This document shows positions 8,410 to 16,226 of a DNA stretch of 64,000 nt, piece after piece. The notes beneath the pieces are model-generated. The model was not told the origin of the DNA. It did no database searches and was given only the letters and a program-made list of their open reading frames with translations. The position numbers and the translations under genes were made by a program. The DNA is from Bacillota bacterium. Lineage in GTDB: Bacteria; Bacillota_I; Bacilli_A; RFN20; CAG-288. The stretch lies in the NCBI GenBank assembly GCA_023459795.1, contig JAEWSP010000018.1:65901-129900 (forward strand). Direction: 5' to 3'. The number at the start of each line of letters is the position of its first letter. Position 1 is the first letter of the stretch.

Positions 8410-9255
8410 CTAATTAAGGAACTTTTCGCAGTTAAATATATTTTCTTCATAACTTTGTGTTAACCGGTCTTTCATCTCACCCTCTGTAACTTTTCCGTAT
8501 TTTCTTTCATAAAGAGAAATTATAGAGGTCATTATTGGAGCGGAGAAACTTGTCCCACTCTTTTCATTAATAACGATTCCATTCTCACATTCGTCTAAAC
8601 AGATTATATCTAAGCAGGGTAAAAGAAAACAAGAGGAGTTAAAGTTTGCTTTTTTCCAAACGTTACATTCCTTATCTATTCCTGAAACAGCAATGACATT
8701 TCCATACGCGGCCGGGTACAACAAACTATCTGTTCCGGAATTTCCGGAACTGGCAACAACAATAATTCCTTTGCTTATGCATCTATCGATGGCAGCCCTA
8801 ATCAAGCCGGAATCGTTCTTTATTCCTAAAGAAATATTGACTATATCAATGCCATATTCACAACAACAATACAATGCGGATTCAACTTCTTGAATAGAGG
8901 CAATATTATCTTTACCCTCAACATCAAAAATGTAGATATCAGAACAACAAGCCAAACCCAAATTATTGTATTCGGAGCAACCAATTATTGAAAATGTACT
9001 TAATCCGTGACTGGAATGTTGCTTACGCTCAACAGTGTTGTTAAAAACAATGTTTTGATTATGATAAACCGAGTTTTGAATTCCGGAATCTAGGACAGCA
9101 ATTTTCGGAAAATACACAGCTTTTTCGTTACCTTTGGATAAGTTTATTTCTTGCAAATAGTAGGCATTGTAGGGGATACTATTACGGTTTTTTGTTAAGC
9201 AGAAAAAGAAAGTACAAAAAACAAGCAGACCGGTTACAAGCTTATGCCTTCGCAT
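8410..9255 (-). CDS. Membrane-anchored subtilisin-like serine protease (S8)
   Basis: This is a compact 281-residue subtilase. The catalytic triad is visible as Asp56 (AVLDSGI), His83 (SSHGLS) and Ser236 (GTSFSAP), with the oxyanion Asn172 in ASSGNSG. A basic N-terminus and one hydrophobic helix (about residues 6-20) suggest a signal anchor with the protease outside the cell. There is no clear inhibitor prodomain; only about 30 residues separate the helix from the catalytic core. The ATG at 9255 is chosen over a TTG at 9300 because it leaves a short 14-base overlap with the upstream gene. It is the last gene of a three-gene, visibly AT-rich operon. In known systems small subtilases of this kind process secreted peptides or toxins; that role is only inferred here from context. 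Confidence 0.85.
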   Translation of the reverse strand: MRRHKLVTGLLVFCTFFFCLTKNRNSIPYNAYYLQEINLSKGNEKAVYFPKIAVLDSGIQNSVYHNQNIVFNNTVERKQHSSHGLSTFSIIGCSEYNNLGLACCSDIYIFDVEGKDNIASIQEVESALYCCCEYGIDIVNISLGIKNDSGLIRAAIDRCISKGIIVVASSGNSGTDSLLYPAAYGNVIAVSGIDKECNVWKKANFNSSCFLLPCLDIICLDECENGIVINEKSGTSFSAPIMTSIISLYERKYGKVTEGEMKDRLTQSYEENIFNCEKFLN

Positions 9256-9742
9256 CTTTTTGATTTTCCGGACCCTGCTTTGCCTTATACGCTTGGACAA
9301 ACTTCTTCTTTTTCCGGTATTCGAAAAGAAGAATGATAAAGATAGCTAATACCGATACGATTTCGACGATATAGCCGGTAACGGAAGAAACGAAGAAGTA
9401 GACAAGAGTAAAACTAATCCCTGCCACTACAAAGAAAAAACTGAAAAGAACGAATCCGTTATTAAAAAGATTCGGATAAGAAAAACTCAGATGGGCATCC
9501 TTATTGGATATTTCTTTTGTCGGATACTTTTCTTCTTCTGGCTTCCCTTTGGAAAAGAAACCAAGTTCAAAGAAGAAGTCTTCATAGCCATAACCAAGAA
9601 AGGCAGGAAGGCATAGAATCAGGCTTTTTCCAAAGTACTCCAAAGATAAGAACTTTGTGTTTTCCAAGGTAAAACCGTAAACGAGGATTGCCAGGACTAC
9701 GAATATAGGAGTACAAATCAAACGAAGTTGCCATTTTTTCAT
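9242..9742 (-). CDS. Small multi-pass membrane protein, cassette middle gene
   Basis: The 166-residue protein is not recognised as a known family. It has about four hydrophobic segments: two near the N-terminus (LICTPIFVVLAILVYGF, then the LILCLPAFLGYGY region) and two after residue 90 (FVLFSFFFVVAGISF and VEIVSVLAIFIILLF). It ends in a very basic, Lys- and Gln-rich tail (KKKKFVQAYKAKQGP). The start ATG at 9742 lies 2 bases after the stop of the first cassette gene, and its end overlaps the protease gene, so all three are translated as one unit. A position between a secreted hydrophobic protein and a protease would suit an immunity or export helper, but no motif proves it. Confidence 0.7.
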   Translation of the reverse strand: MKKWQLRLICTPIFVVLAILVYGFTLENTKFLSLEYFGKSLILCLPAFLGYGYEDFFFELGFFSKGKPEEEKYPTKEISNKDAHLSFSYPNLFNNGFVLFSFFFVVAGISFTLVYFFVSSVTGYIVEIVSVLAIFIILLFEYRKKKKFVQAYKAKQGPENQKDAKA

Positions 9743-9744
9743 TT

Positions 9745-10575
9745 TTATTGAAGTCCAAACGCAAACTGACGTTCCCACGAAAATGAGATTGAAATACCAT
9801 CTTTAATAAAATGAGAATAGATATAGTCGAAAAGCTCAGATAAACAAACAGAGACAAAAAAATTCACAACAAACCTTACTAATGCATGTTCGGATAAAAC
9901 AGAGATAGCAGAAACGACAGCCAAAATGACAGGATTACCAGTAACAGCTCCAAAAAGAGCTAAACTAGCCGCCATAACAATAGGCGTTCTGGTTGCCATA
10001 AACAATGCCGTAATTCCTTCAACAATAAACCCTGTCCCATAAGAGAGAATTTTTCTACAGGTGGAGGCATCAATCTTGAAAACAAATTGATCCGGAACAT
10101 AAATTCCCCACCAAAGTTTTTTCCAAGTTAAATTGAAGGAATTTTCCCCTTCGCTTTCTTCTTCAAAACCAGAATACTTAATTAGTGCCGATTCATAGGC
10201 ATCGATGATTGTGTTTTCTCCAACAAGTTCTGCTTCTTCAGCAGAAAGCCGGTTTTCCAAAGAAGCAATAACGTTTCTAGAAACATCCAAGAAATAGTTG
10301 GATCCTTTTTCATCACATTCAGCAAAGACATTATCCAAACTATTCTTTGCCTTGGAAATGTTAGATAAGATTTCCTTTCTTGACGCAGGTACTTCAATAT
10401 CACTAATAGAAAGGTTGGAATAGCAGTCTTCAATTTTATCAAGTTGGTCCTGAACCTCTTCTTCTTTGGCTGAATTTATTCCAACATTAGTTGGACCTTT
10501 GGAATTCTTTCCAAAACATAAAAAACTACTCAATACAGTTATGATAGTCAATGCTTTTTTTAATGGCACTTGCAT
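9745..10575 (-). CDS. Secreted protein with hydrophobic C-terminal domain, first gene of the AT-rich cassette
   Basis: The 276-residue protein starts with a likely signal sequence (MQVPLKKALTIITVLSSFLCFG); the Cys is not in a proper lipobox. Residues 30-120 are charged and helical. A Trp-rich junction (TWKKLWWGIYVP) follows. After it come about 90 residues of long hydrophobic helices rich in Ala, Val and Gly (about 160-250), and the protein ends in SFSWERQFAFGLQ. This layout (secreted, helical leader part, WW-G joint, membrane-active tail) recalls uncharacterised Firmicutes secreted proteins that are suspected bacteriocins, but that is an impression and not a match. The ATG at 10575 is fixed by the promoter: longer starts would lie inside the -10 or -35 boxes. 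GAGG precedes it at 9 bases. Confidence 0.7.
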   Translation of the reverse strand: MQVPLKKALTIITVLSSFLCFGKNSKGPTNVGINSAKEEEVQDQLDKIEDCYSNLSISDIEVPASRKEILSNISKAKNSLDNVFAECDEKGSNYFLDVSRNVIASLENRLSAEEAELVGENTIIDAYESALIKYSGFEEESEGENSFNLTWKKLWWGIYVPDQFVFKIDASTCRKILSYGTGFIVEGITALFMATRTPIVMAASLALFGAVTGNPVILAVVSAISVLSEHALVRFVVNFFVSVCLSELFDYIYSHFIKDGISISFSWERQFAFGLQ

Positions 10576-10594
10576 ATTTTTTGCCTCGTTGATA

Positions 10595-10623
10595 ATCATA
10601 GTGTGTAGATAACTTAAAGTCAA
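10595..10623 (-). promoter_or_regulatory. Strong promoter of the three-gene protease cassette
   Basis: Read on the minus strand, TTGACT (10623-10618) and TATGAT (10600-10595) are separated by exactly 17 bases, about 20 bases before the first ATG. It drives all three overlapping genes down to 8410. Confidence 0.85.
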
Positions 10624-11024
10624 TATCGTGTTTTTTGATTACACCACTTTTTTGTTCTTGTTATAAATTGTTTTCTAACACAACTGTTTTTTTATAAGAA
10701 TCGTCTTTGCTTTGTGTTGCACCATGAGAGCAATTGTAAAGCTCCTCTTTTGGCTTCAAATGCTTTTCTGAGTTTTGCCCCCAAGAAATTTTGCGGTCTG
10801 AAAAGAAGCATATGCTGAACATTTTTCGTCAAAAGCTCTAGACAAAAACAGATTTGCTTTGGAAAGGGCATTCCGCGAACCATTTTCAAAAAGCAACGTC
10901 AATTCCAAAACTTAGATGCCAAAAACTTTCTAAGCTCGTCTTCTAATTGCTTCTAATTCATTTGAACGCTTTTGCAACCGCCCCTTCATAAACAACCATT
11001 TCCGCTCTTTCCAGTAGCTGCGGC
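10624..11024 (-). other. Intergenic region without a convincing gene
   Basis: Between the cassette promoter and the next gene there are about 400 bases of AT-rich DNA. A minus-strand frame at 10692-10889 could encode 65 residues rich in Lys, Phe, Leu and Cys, but it has no clear Shine-Dalgarno sequence and no family likeness. It may be a remnant or a repeat. No clear terminator for the 11025-11930 gene is visible. Confidence 0.5.
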
Positions 11025-11930
11025 TTATTCTTCTTTCTTGTTGTTCTTCTCTGTTTCTTTTTCTTCTTTCTTCTCCTGCTTATGCTTCTGATGCTCTTTG
11101 TAGAAATCCTGATCGATCCAGAGGATCCGTTCCGAGAACTCCGGATATTTCTTGAATACGAAATAGCTGGAGAGGATGCCGAGAAGCGCACCGCAGGCAT
11201 CGGCAATGATGTCTCCGTCCGTATCCGTAACAGCATACCTATAGCCTGTAAATGTCTTGTAGTAATTCGTCATATCCGTCTCGCTGAGGTGGCAGTTCCC
11301 CGTATTCCACATCTCTCCGTTTGCTCCCCCGAGAATCCCCGTATCCTGATCGATGCAGGCATAAAGATCGTCCGGAATATATTTCTGCATGTTCGTATGG
11401 AAGATCAGGTCTGCTCCGCCTTCATACAGTTCCCACAAGGCTTCGACGGCAACTCCGAAGAAGAAGCCGAAGAGAAGGCATAAGCCGGTCGCTTGTCTTC
11501 CTGTATATCCGTTCTTCTTCATGAGAAGCTTCATCAAGACAAAGCCTGCCAGGGCAAGCTGTGCCGTTCCTATCGTATGGAGGAATTTATCGAATCCGTA
11601 ATCCCCGAGGTTGTAGTAGACCTGGCAGGCTTCTCCGAGGAAGACGGAGACGAAGAGGTCAAAGGCGATGAACAGATCCACTGGCTTTCCGACACGGAAA
11701 CCAGTCAGATGTTCGACAATCATCGGTCCCCAGATACCTAGGAATGCGCAGGAAGACCCGACGATAACCGTCCTTGCCTGGACCGGATCCCACTGGAAAG
11801 GACGATGGGTAGCAATGCCGCCTTCCGGATAGAACGGCCTTACCTTGCAAAGGGATAGGATTGCAAAGACCATGAGCATGGAGAAAACAGAGGTTTCAAT
11901 GATATACAGGGTCTTTCGGTAAGATGCCAT
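11025..11930 (-). CDS. Multi-pass membrane protein (DUF2238/YjdF-like)
   Basis: The 301-residue protein has about six hydrophobic segments in its first 190 residues, then an extracytoplasmic-looking loop (residues 185-235) with two Cys, one more hydrophobic stretch, and a very charged tail ending in repeated Lys and Glu. Conserved polar residues inside membrane segments (DKFLHTIGTAQ, VEALWELYE) and DTDGDIIADACGALLG resemble the inner-membrane DUF2238/YjdF proteins, which are also loosely related to VanZ-type proteins. No function is established for that group. The ATG at 11930 is preceded by AAAGGAG. The gene lies on the minus strand upstream of the AT-rich cassette, which has its own promoter. 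Confidence 0.6.
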   Translation of the reverse strand: MASYRKTLYIIETSVFSMLMVFAILSLCKVRPFYPEGGIATHRPFQWDPVQARTVIVGSSCAFLGIWGPMIVEHLTGFRVGKPVDLFIAFDLFVSVFLGEACQVYYNLGDYGFDKFLHTIGTAQLALAGFVLMKLLMKKNGYTGRQATGLCLLFGFFFGVAVEALWELYEGGADLIFHTNMQKYIPDDLYACIDQDTGILGGANGEMWNTGNCHLSETDMTNYYKTFTGYRYAVTDTDGDIIADACGALLGILSSYFVFKKYPEFSERILWIDQDFYKEHQKHKQEKKEEKETEKNNKKEE

Positions 11931-12024
11931 ACGCCGCTCCTTTAATACTTCTTATTTTAGCGAAAAAAACAGGAATTGGAACCACGATTAGCGGAAAGAG
12001 AGTAAGAAAGAAAAAGAGGAAATG

Positions 12025-12048
12025 AAAAAGGCCCGTTTCCGGGCCTTT
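12025..12048 (-). terminator. Terminator of prs
   Basis: AAAGGCCCG (12027-12035) pairs with CGGGCCTTT (12040-12048) over a 4-base loop; on the minus strand a T-run follows. Confidence 0.9.
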
Positions 12049-12064
12049 GTGTTGGTTTCTAAAC

Positions 12065-13039
12065 CTACTTGACGTACTTGGAGATAATATCGGAGACAGA
12101 CTTGTTGTTGCTGATGGCATCGATGCAGGCAGCAATGGTCGGAGCAAGGGAGACAACCGTGATGTTGAGATCCTTGTTCTTCTTGAACCGTTCATCCAGC
12201 GGGATGGAGTCCGTGACCCAGAGACGATCGAACGGGCAGGCGCTGAGACGGGTATAGGCAGGATCGGAAAGGACAGGGTGGACAACAGCCATCATGACCT
12301 TCTTGGCACCGAACTTCTTAAGAGCGGCACCGGCAGCAATCGCAGAACCGGCAGTATCGATCATATCGTCGACGATCAGGCAATCCTTATCCTTGACGTC
12401 TCCGACAATGTTCATGACTTCCGGCTGACGGGAGCTGTTACGTCTCTTATCGATGATGGCAATCGGAGCATCCAGGATCTCCGCAAAGTTGCGGGCGCGG
12501 ACGACTCCGCCATGATCCGGCGAGACAACGACAAGGTTGGCCTTGTCGACGCTTTCGTCATGCTTGACGGTATAGCCGAGAAGCGGAACGGCAGTAATGT
12601 CATCTTCAAGGCAGGAGAAGAAAGCCTGCTCCTGGGCTGCATGAAGATTGAAGGTGAGGATACGATCGGCACCGGCAGTGACATAAAGATCAGCAACGAG
12701 CTTACTGGAAATCGGCTCACGCGGCTTGGACTTTCTATCCTGACGGGCATATCCGAAGTAAGGAATGATGACGTTGATTTCGCTGGCAGATGCTCTCTTG
12801 AGAGCATCAATGAAGACCAAAGTCTCCATAATATTTTCATTGACCGGCGGGCAGGTAGATTCGATGATAAATACCCTCTTGCCCCGGACACAGGTCTCTG
12901 GGCAGGCCATCACTTCTTTGGACGGAAATACTTCCAGATGTACCTTCCCTAATGTCGTCCCCAGCTCCTTCGCAACGGCTTCGGCCAGATCGACGTTGGC
13001 GCTTAACGCATAGAGAATGGCATCATTACCAAAATTCAT
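12065..13039 (-). CDS. prs: Ribose-phosphate pyrophosphokinase (PRPP synthetase)
   Basis: Prs transfers pyrophosphate from ATP to ribose 5-phosphate, making PRPP for nucleotide, His, Trp and NAD synthesis. The 324-residue length is typical (about 315). The class I features are present: the flexible catalytic loop (PYFGYARQDRK), the metal and pyrophosphate site (FNLHA), DHGG with the conserved RARN region, and the PRPP-binding loop DDMIDTAGS. The ATG at 13039 has a GGGGG run upstream and a TAGAAT -10 box before that. A clean terminator follows the gene on the minus strand. In many Firmicutes prs lies near ispE, as it does here with one HAD gene in between. Confidence 0.95.
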   Translation of the reverse strand: MNFGNDAILYALSANVDLAEAVAKELGTTLGKVHLEVFPSKEVMACPETCVRGKRVFIIESTCPPVNENIMETLVFIDALKRASASEINVIIPYFGYARQDRKSKPREPISSKLVADLYVTAGADRILTFNLHAAQEQAFFSCLEDDITAVPLLGYTVKHDESVDKANLVVVSPDHGGVVRARNFAEILDAPIAIIDKRRNSSRQPEVMNIVGDVKDKDCLIVDDMIDTAGSAIAAGAALKKFGAKKVMMAVVHPVLSDPAYTRLSACPFDRLWVTDSIPLDERFKKNKDLNITVVSLAPTIAACIDAISNNKSVSDIISKYVK

Positions 13040-13240
13040 ATCGAAAGGTTCCCCCTAACGGAATTATTCTAACACTCTTAGAGTTGGTTTCTAAGACTAA
13101 TCCGCAAAAGGAGGGAAGCAATCGCTTTCTTTTCCCAAGGGACTTGAAAGGCAGCTTTTCAGGGAAATAGAATCCGGATCCAGGGGAAGAGAAAAAAGAG
13201 GCTTAACAGCAAGAAAATATCTGTTTTGATTTTTGAAAAA

Positions 13241-13268
13241 CGAAAAACAGCCTCCCTTAGGAGGCTGT
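13241..13268 (-). terminator. Terminator of the HAD gene
   Basis: ACAGCCTCC (13247-13255) pairs with GGAGGCTGT (13260-13268); the minus strand continues into TTTTTCGTTTTT. Confidence 0.88.
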
Positions 13269-13270
13269 GC

Positions 13271-13924
13271 TTAATTCAGCTTGTTTTCTTTTTGAAGGAT
13301 AGGAAGGATATCGGAAATGCCGACAAGCGGGTAATCTGTCTGATAGTAGGATGCTGCTTCTTTTACTCCGGCAGTCTTATACCCGCCTTCCTTGGCGGCT
13401 TTGATAGCAGAGAACCCATCCTCGACGACCAGGATATCCTTCGGAGAGAGGACAAGAGCCTTGGCAATCTTGTCGAAGATAACGGAATCATGTCTTGCGA
13501 CATCAACGTCGTTTCCGTCGACGACCACATCGAAGACATGTTCCATCTTGATCTTGGAAAGAATGGTTTCGCAGTTCGTAGATGCTGTTCCGATAGCTAC
13601 CTTGATTCCGTTCTTCTTCAAAAGCTCAATGGTGGAACGGACTTCTTCCGGACAGTCCATCTCGGTGAGCTGGGTAAGAAAATTCTGGTAGATAGCATTC
13701 TTTTTGTCGGAAATGGCAATTTTCTCTTCTTCCGTGTAGTTCTTGTTGGCACGCTTTGCCATCAAGGCGACACAGTCCATGCGGTTGGTTCCCCGCATCT
13801 GATTATAAACGGAACGGTCAAAAGGGATTCCTTCCTCCTCGGCTACGGATTTCCAGGAACGATAATGGTATTCGTCAGTATCGGCAATTACACCATCGAT
13901 ATTAAAAATAACCGCTTGGATCAT
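13271..13924 (-). CDS. HAD-superfamily protein, beta-phosphoglucomutase-like, with changed catalytic residues
   Basis: The 217-residue protein aligns from end to end with beta-phosphoglucomutase-type HAD phosphatases: DGVIADTDEYHYRSW in motif I, TAST in motif II and VVEDGFSAI in motif IV. However, the residue that should be the Asp nucleophile is Asn8 (FNID instead of FDLD, codon AAT at 13901-13903). The motif III Lys-Pro pair is Arg144-His145. The acid-base Asp10 and the motif IV Glu-Asp pair are intact. A standard phospho-Asp mechanism is therefore not expected, and the protein may be a pseudoenzyme that still binds a phosphorylated ligand. The ATG is preceded by GGAGG, and a terminator follows, so the gene is normally expressed and not visibly decaying. 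Confidence 0.85.
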   Translation of the reverse strand: MIQAVIFNIDGVIADTDEYHYRSWKSVAEEEGIPFDRSVYNQMRGTNRMDCVALMAKRANKNYTEEEKIAISDKKNAIYQNFLTQLTEMDCPEEVRSTIELLKKNGIKVAIGTASTNCETILSKIKMEHVFDVVVDGNDVDVARHDSVIFDKIAKALVLSPKDILVVEDGFSAIKAAKEGGYKTAGVKEAASYYQTDYPLVGISDILPILQKENKLN

Positions 13925-14006
13925 ACCCGATTCCTCCTTCTGAGGACCTCAAATTGAGCGACAAATAGATATTTTATCAAGCAAATTGTTGCAACTCAAC
14001 TTATGT

Positions 14007-14891
14007 TTACTTAACCCAATCCGTAGCAAACTGGGTGAGATAAGCAAGATTTCCGTCTTTGGAGAAGTTATGCAAAGCATGCTCCAGAAGCTTTTTATCC
14101 GTGCTTAAGGCAAAGCAGGCACTTCCGGACCCGGACATTCCGCAAAGGGGAAGCCCCATCTCCTTCATCTGATCCAATATTTTCTGGATGAGAGGAAGTG
14201 CTTTAATTGCCGGGATGGCAAGAACATTGACAAGGTTCTTTTCGATAAGGGACTCGTCTCCCTTCTTCAGTCCTTCGATAAGCTGCGCGATATCCGGATG
14301 CCGGACAGTGGCAGGATCAACAAGGTCGTATGCCTGATAGACGCTCTTGGTAGAGAGTCCGTACGGAGGTTTCACGATAAGGACATAATACAGGGTCTTC
14401 ACGGAAATCGGAGAAAGCACTTCTCCGACTCCTCCAACCCGGGAAGGGAGATTGCGGAAGCAGTAAGGAACGTCCGCACCGACAGAAAGAGCAAGCTTGT
14501 TGATTTCCTCCTTGCTGCTAGCAGACTTCGGGAAGGCAGGCTCAAAAGCCCGGAAGATTGCAGCCGCGTCTGCACTTCCTCCGCCAAGTCCGGCTTCCAC
14601 CGGAATCTTCTTATAAATAAAAATCTTGAACCTTCCGGTGTCGCTGCAATGTTTCTTCATGACATCGAGTGCCTTGTAGGCAAGGTTCGATTCATCGCAG
14701 ACAATGCTAGGATCGTCACAGTAAAGATAAGTATCCTGGGTCTCTCCCGGGATCCTGGAAATTTCAATCGAATCATGGAGCTTGAGAGGAATCGTCACCA
14801 TATCGATGTTGTGGTATCCATCTTCTCTCTTGCCTAGAACGTCCAGCGCTAAGTTAATCTTTGCTAAGGCACGAATCACTAGGGTATTCAT
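14007..14891 (-). CDS. ispE: 4-diphosphocytidyl-2-C-methyl-D-erythritol kinase
   Basis: IspE phosphorylates 4-diphosphocytidyl-2-C-methylerythritol in the non-mevalonate (MEP) isoprenoid pathway. The 294-residue protein is a GHMP kinase: an N-terminal ALAKINLALDVLGKREDGYH block, the ATP-binding loop PVEAGLGGGSADAAA, and the C-terminal GMSGSGSACFAL motif. The frame is open up to 14969, but the ATG at 14891 gives the usual N-terminus (MNTLVIRALAKINL), has AAAGGAC upstream, and lies about 30 bases behind a TATAAT box. The gene is on the opposite strand from rsmA, whereas in most Firmicutes they are neighbours on one strand. This suggests a local rearrangement. Confidence 0.95.
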   Translation of the reverse strand: MNTLVIRALAKINLALDVLGKREDGYHNIDMVTIPLKLHDSIEISRIPGETQDTYLYCDDPSIVCDESNLAYKALDVMKKHCSDTGRFKIFIYKKIPVEAGLGGGSADAAAIFRAFEPAFPKSASSKEEINKLALSVGADVPYCFRNLPSRVGGVGEVLSPISVKTLYYVLIVKPPYGLSTKSVYQAYDLVDPATVRHPDIAQLIEGLKKGDESLIEKNLVNVLAIPAIKALPLIQKILDQMKEMGLPLCGMSGSGSACFALSTDKKLLEHALHNFSKDGNLAYLTQFATDWVK

Positions 14892-14925
14892 AGATTTATG
14901 TCCTTTTCGGGTTTTCAGCGTACCT

Positions 14926-14931
14926 ATTATA
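14926..14931 (-). promoter_or_regulatory. -10 box of ispE
   Basis: TATAAT on the minus strand lies 34 bases before the ispE ATG; the matching -35 box is weak. Confidence 0.5.
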
Positions 14932-14982
14932 ACTTTTTTCTTTCTTGGTAAGTAGAGTACAAGAAACAAGAAAGAAAATAGT

Positions 14983-14988
14983 TATAAT
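14983..14988 (+). promoter_or_regulatory. -10 box 10 bases before the small repeat-like gene
   Basis: TATAAT at 14983-14988 is followed by AAAAGGGACC and the ATG at 14999. The expected start of transcription lies about 4 bases before the ATG, so the AAGGG would be mostly untranscribed. Confidence 0.5.
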
Positions 14989-14998
14989 AAAAGGGACC

Positions 14999-15562
14999 AT
15001 GGAAAAGAAACTAAGCTCTTACCAGCTTCTAAGGAACCTCGTCCTTGCCGCTTCTGACCCGTTTGCAACGGATCAGAAGCTTTTCGATATCCAGCATATC
15101 CTGGAAGTCAGCGATTCTTTTCAGGGGGTAAACCATCTTCTCCTAGTCCAAGCCTATCTCAATGAAGATACCCTTCCTTTCTCCGTTACCAGAGAGAAAG
15201 CTTACGAACAGGCAAACAGAGCCCTAGAAGAAGGGAACCGGAAAGCTTGCTACTATCTCTATCTTCTTACCAAAGACGAGAACAAGCTCAAGGCAAGGCG
15301 CTACCTCAATGAAGGAGAGTTTTTTCAGGATCCTACGGCTCTTCTTGCCAAAGGGTTGGAACTCAAATACGGAGGCCTTTTTAGGAAGAACAGGAAGCAG
15401 GCAGAACAGATATTCCTGAAAATGATCTCCCTGAAATCCAGGGAAGGGTATTACCAGCTCCAGCTGATGAAGTCGGAAGACGGAGATTTCTCCTCGGCAA
15501 AGATCATCTATGAAGAAGCAAAGAAGAACGGATTCGAGCTTCCGGGGTATATCTCCGAATGA
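14999..15562 (+). CDS. Small helical repeat-like protein of unknown function
   Basis: The 187-residue soluble protein is not recognised as a named family. Its sequence is helical, and blocks such as AYEQANRALEEGNRKACYYL, ALLAKGLELKYGGLFRKN and AKIIYEEAKKNGFELPGY recall Sel1/TPR-type repeats (Ala, Gly and Tyr at regular spacing, with final GFELPGY). There is no signal peptide or membrane segment. The ATG at 14999 is preferred over the frame start at 14945 because a -10 box lies in between. It overlaps thiN by 4 bases (ATGA at 15559), so the two are translationally coupled, but a link to thiamine is not otherwise supported. Confidence 0.7.
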   Translation: MEKKLSSYQLLRNLVLAASDPFATDQKLFDIQHILEVSDSFQGVNHLLLVQAYLNEDTLPFSVTREKAYEQANRALEEGNRKACYYLYLLTKDENKLKARRYLNEGEFFQDPTALLAKGLELKYGGLFRKNRKQAEQIFLKMISLKSREGYYQLQLMKSEDGDFSSAKIIYEEAKKNGFELPGYISE

Positions 15563-16218
15563 AACGGGCATGGATCTTCGGTGCTGCTCCCTTCGATTAT
15601 TCCTCTTTGAACCCGAGTCTCTTTAAAGGAGACACTTCGGTAGCCGCCGATGGCGGCTACCGTTATTTCCTTTCTGCCGGGTTAGAACCGGACCTCTTTG
15701 TCGGTGACTTCGATACGCTGAAGAAAGGCGAACTGCAGAAACCGAAAAGGATTCTGCCTCTGAATCCGGTCAAGGATGACACCGATACTTTGTTCGCTAT
15801 CAAAGCTTTGCTTAAAGAAGGATACGACACCTTCGTTCTGGTAGGGTGCCTTGGCGGAAGAATCGATCAAAGCATCGCCAGCATCCAGTATCTCCTGTTT
15901 CTGAAAGAAAACAAAGGGAACGGAATCCTTTTATCTGCAGACGGAAAAGAGGAGCTTAGGATCCTGAAGGACAGCTCCATCCTTCTGTCCGGAAAAAAGA
16001 AGTACCGCTATTCCCTCTTCTCCCTTAGCAAAACTTCAATAGGAGTAACGGAAAGCAACTGCTTCTATCCGCTAAAAGATAAAACACTGACGGATTCCTA
16101 TCCTTTAGGAGTCAGCAATGAATGCCTGGGAGAGGGCAAGGATATCCCTATTTCAGTAAAGAAGGGAACCCTTCTTCTGGTTCTCCCTCTGATTGCCTTA
16201 GAAGACCCTTATAAATAG
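15559..16218 (+). CDS. thiN: Thiamine pyrophosphokinase
   Basis: ThiN makes thiamine pyrophosphate directly from thiamine and ATP. The 219-residue length fits (about 210-220). Family motifs are visible: VAADGGYRYFL, PDLFVGDFDT near residue 50, DDTDTLFAIKALL, and GCLGGRIDQSIASIQYLL in the N-terminal catalytic domain. A beta-rich C-terminal thiamine-binding domain with GVSNE follows. The start overlaps the stop of the preceding gene (ATGA). No thiamine riboswitch precedes the unit. The stop is only 8 bases from the stop of the convergent lipoprotein gene, without a visible terminator between them. Confidence 0.92.
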   Translation: MKRAWIFGAAPFDYSSLNPSLFKGDTSVAADGGYRYFLSAGLEPDLFVGDFDTLKKGELQKPKRILPLNPVKDDTDTLFAIKALLKEGYDTFVLVGCLGGRIDQSIASIQYLLFLKENKGNGILLSADGKEELRILKDSSILLSGKKKYRYSLFSLSKTSIGVTESNCFYPLKDKTLTDSYPLGVSNECLGEGKDIPISVKKGTLLLVLPLIALEDPYK

Positions 16219-16226
16219 AAAAGCAG

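Noticed and set aside
10692..10889. 65-residue minus-strand frame as a gene
   Set aside because: No clear Shine-Dalgarno sequence, no family likeness and an odd Lys/Phe/Cys-rich composition; kept only as a remark on the intergenic region.
15500..15559. Possible thiamine riboswitch for thiN
   Set aside because: thiN overlaps the preceding gene and no TPP-riboswitch core is visible before that unit.
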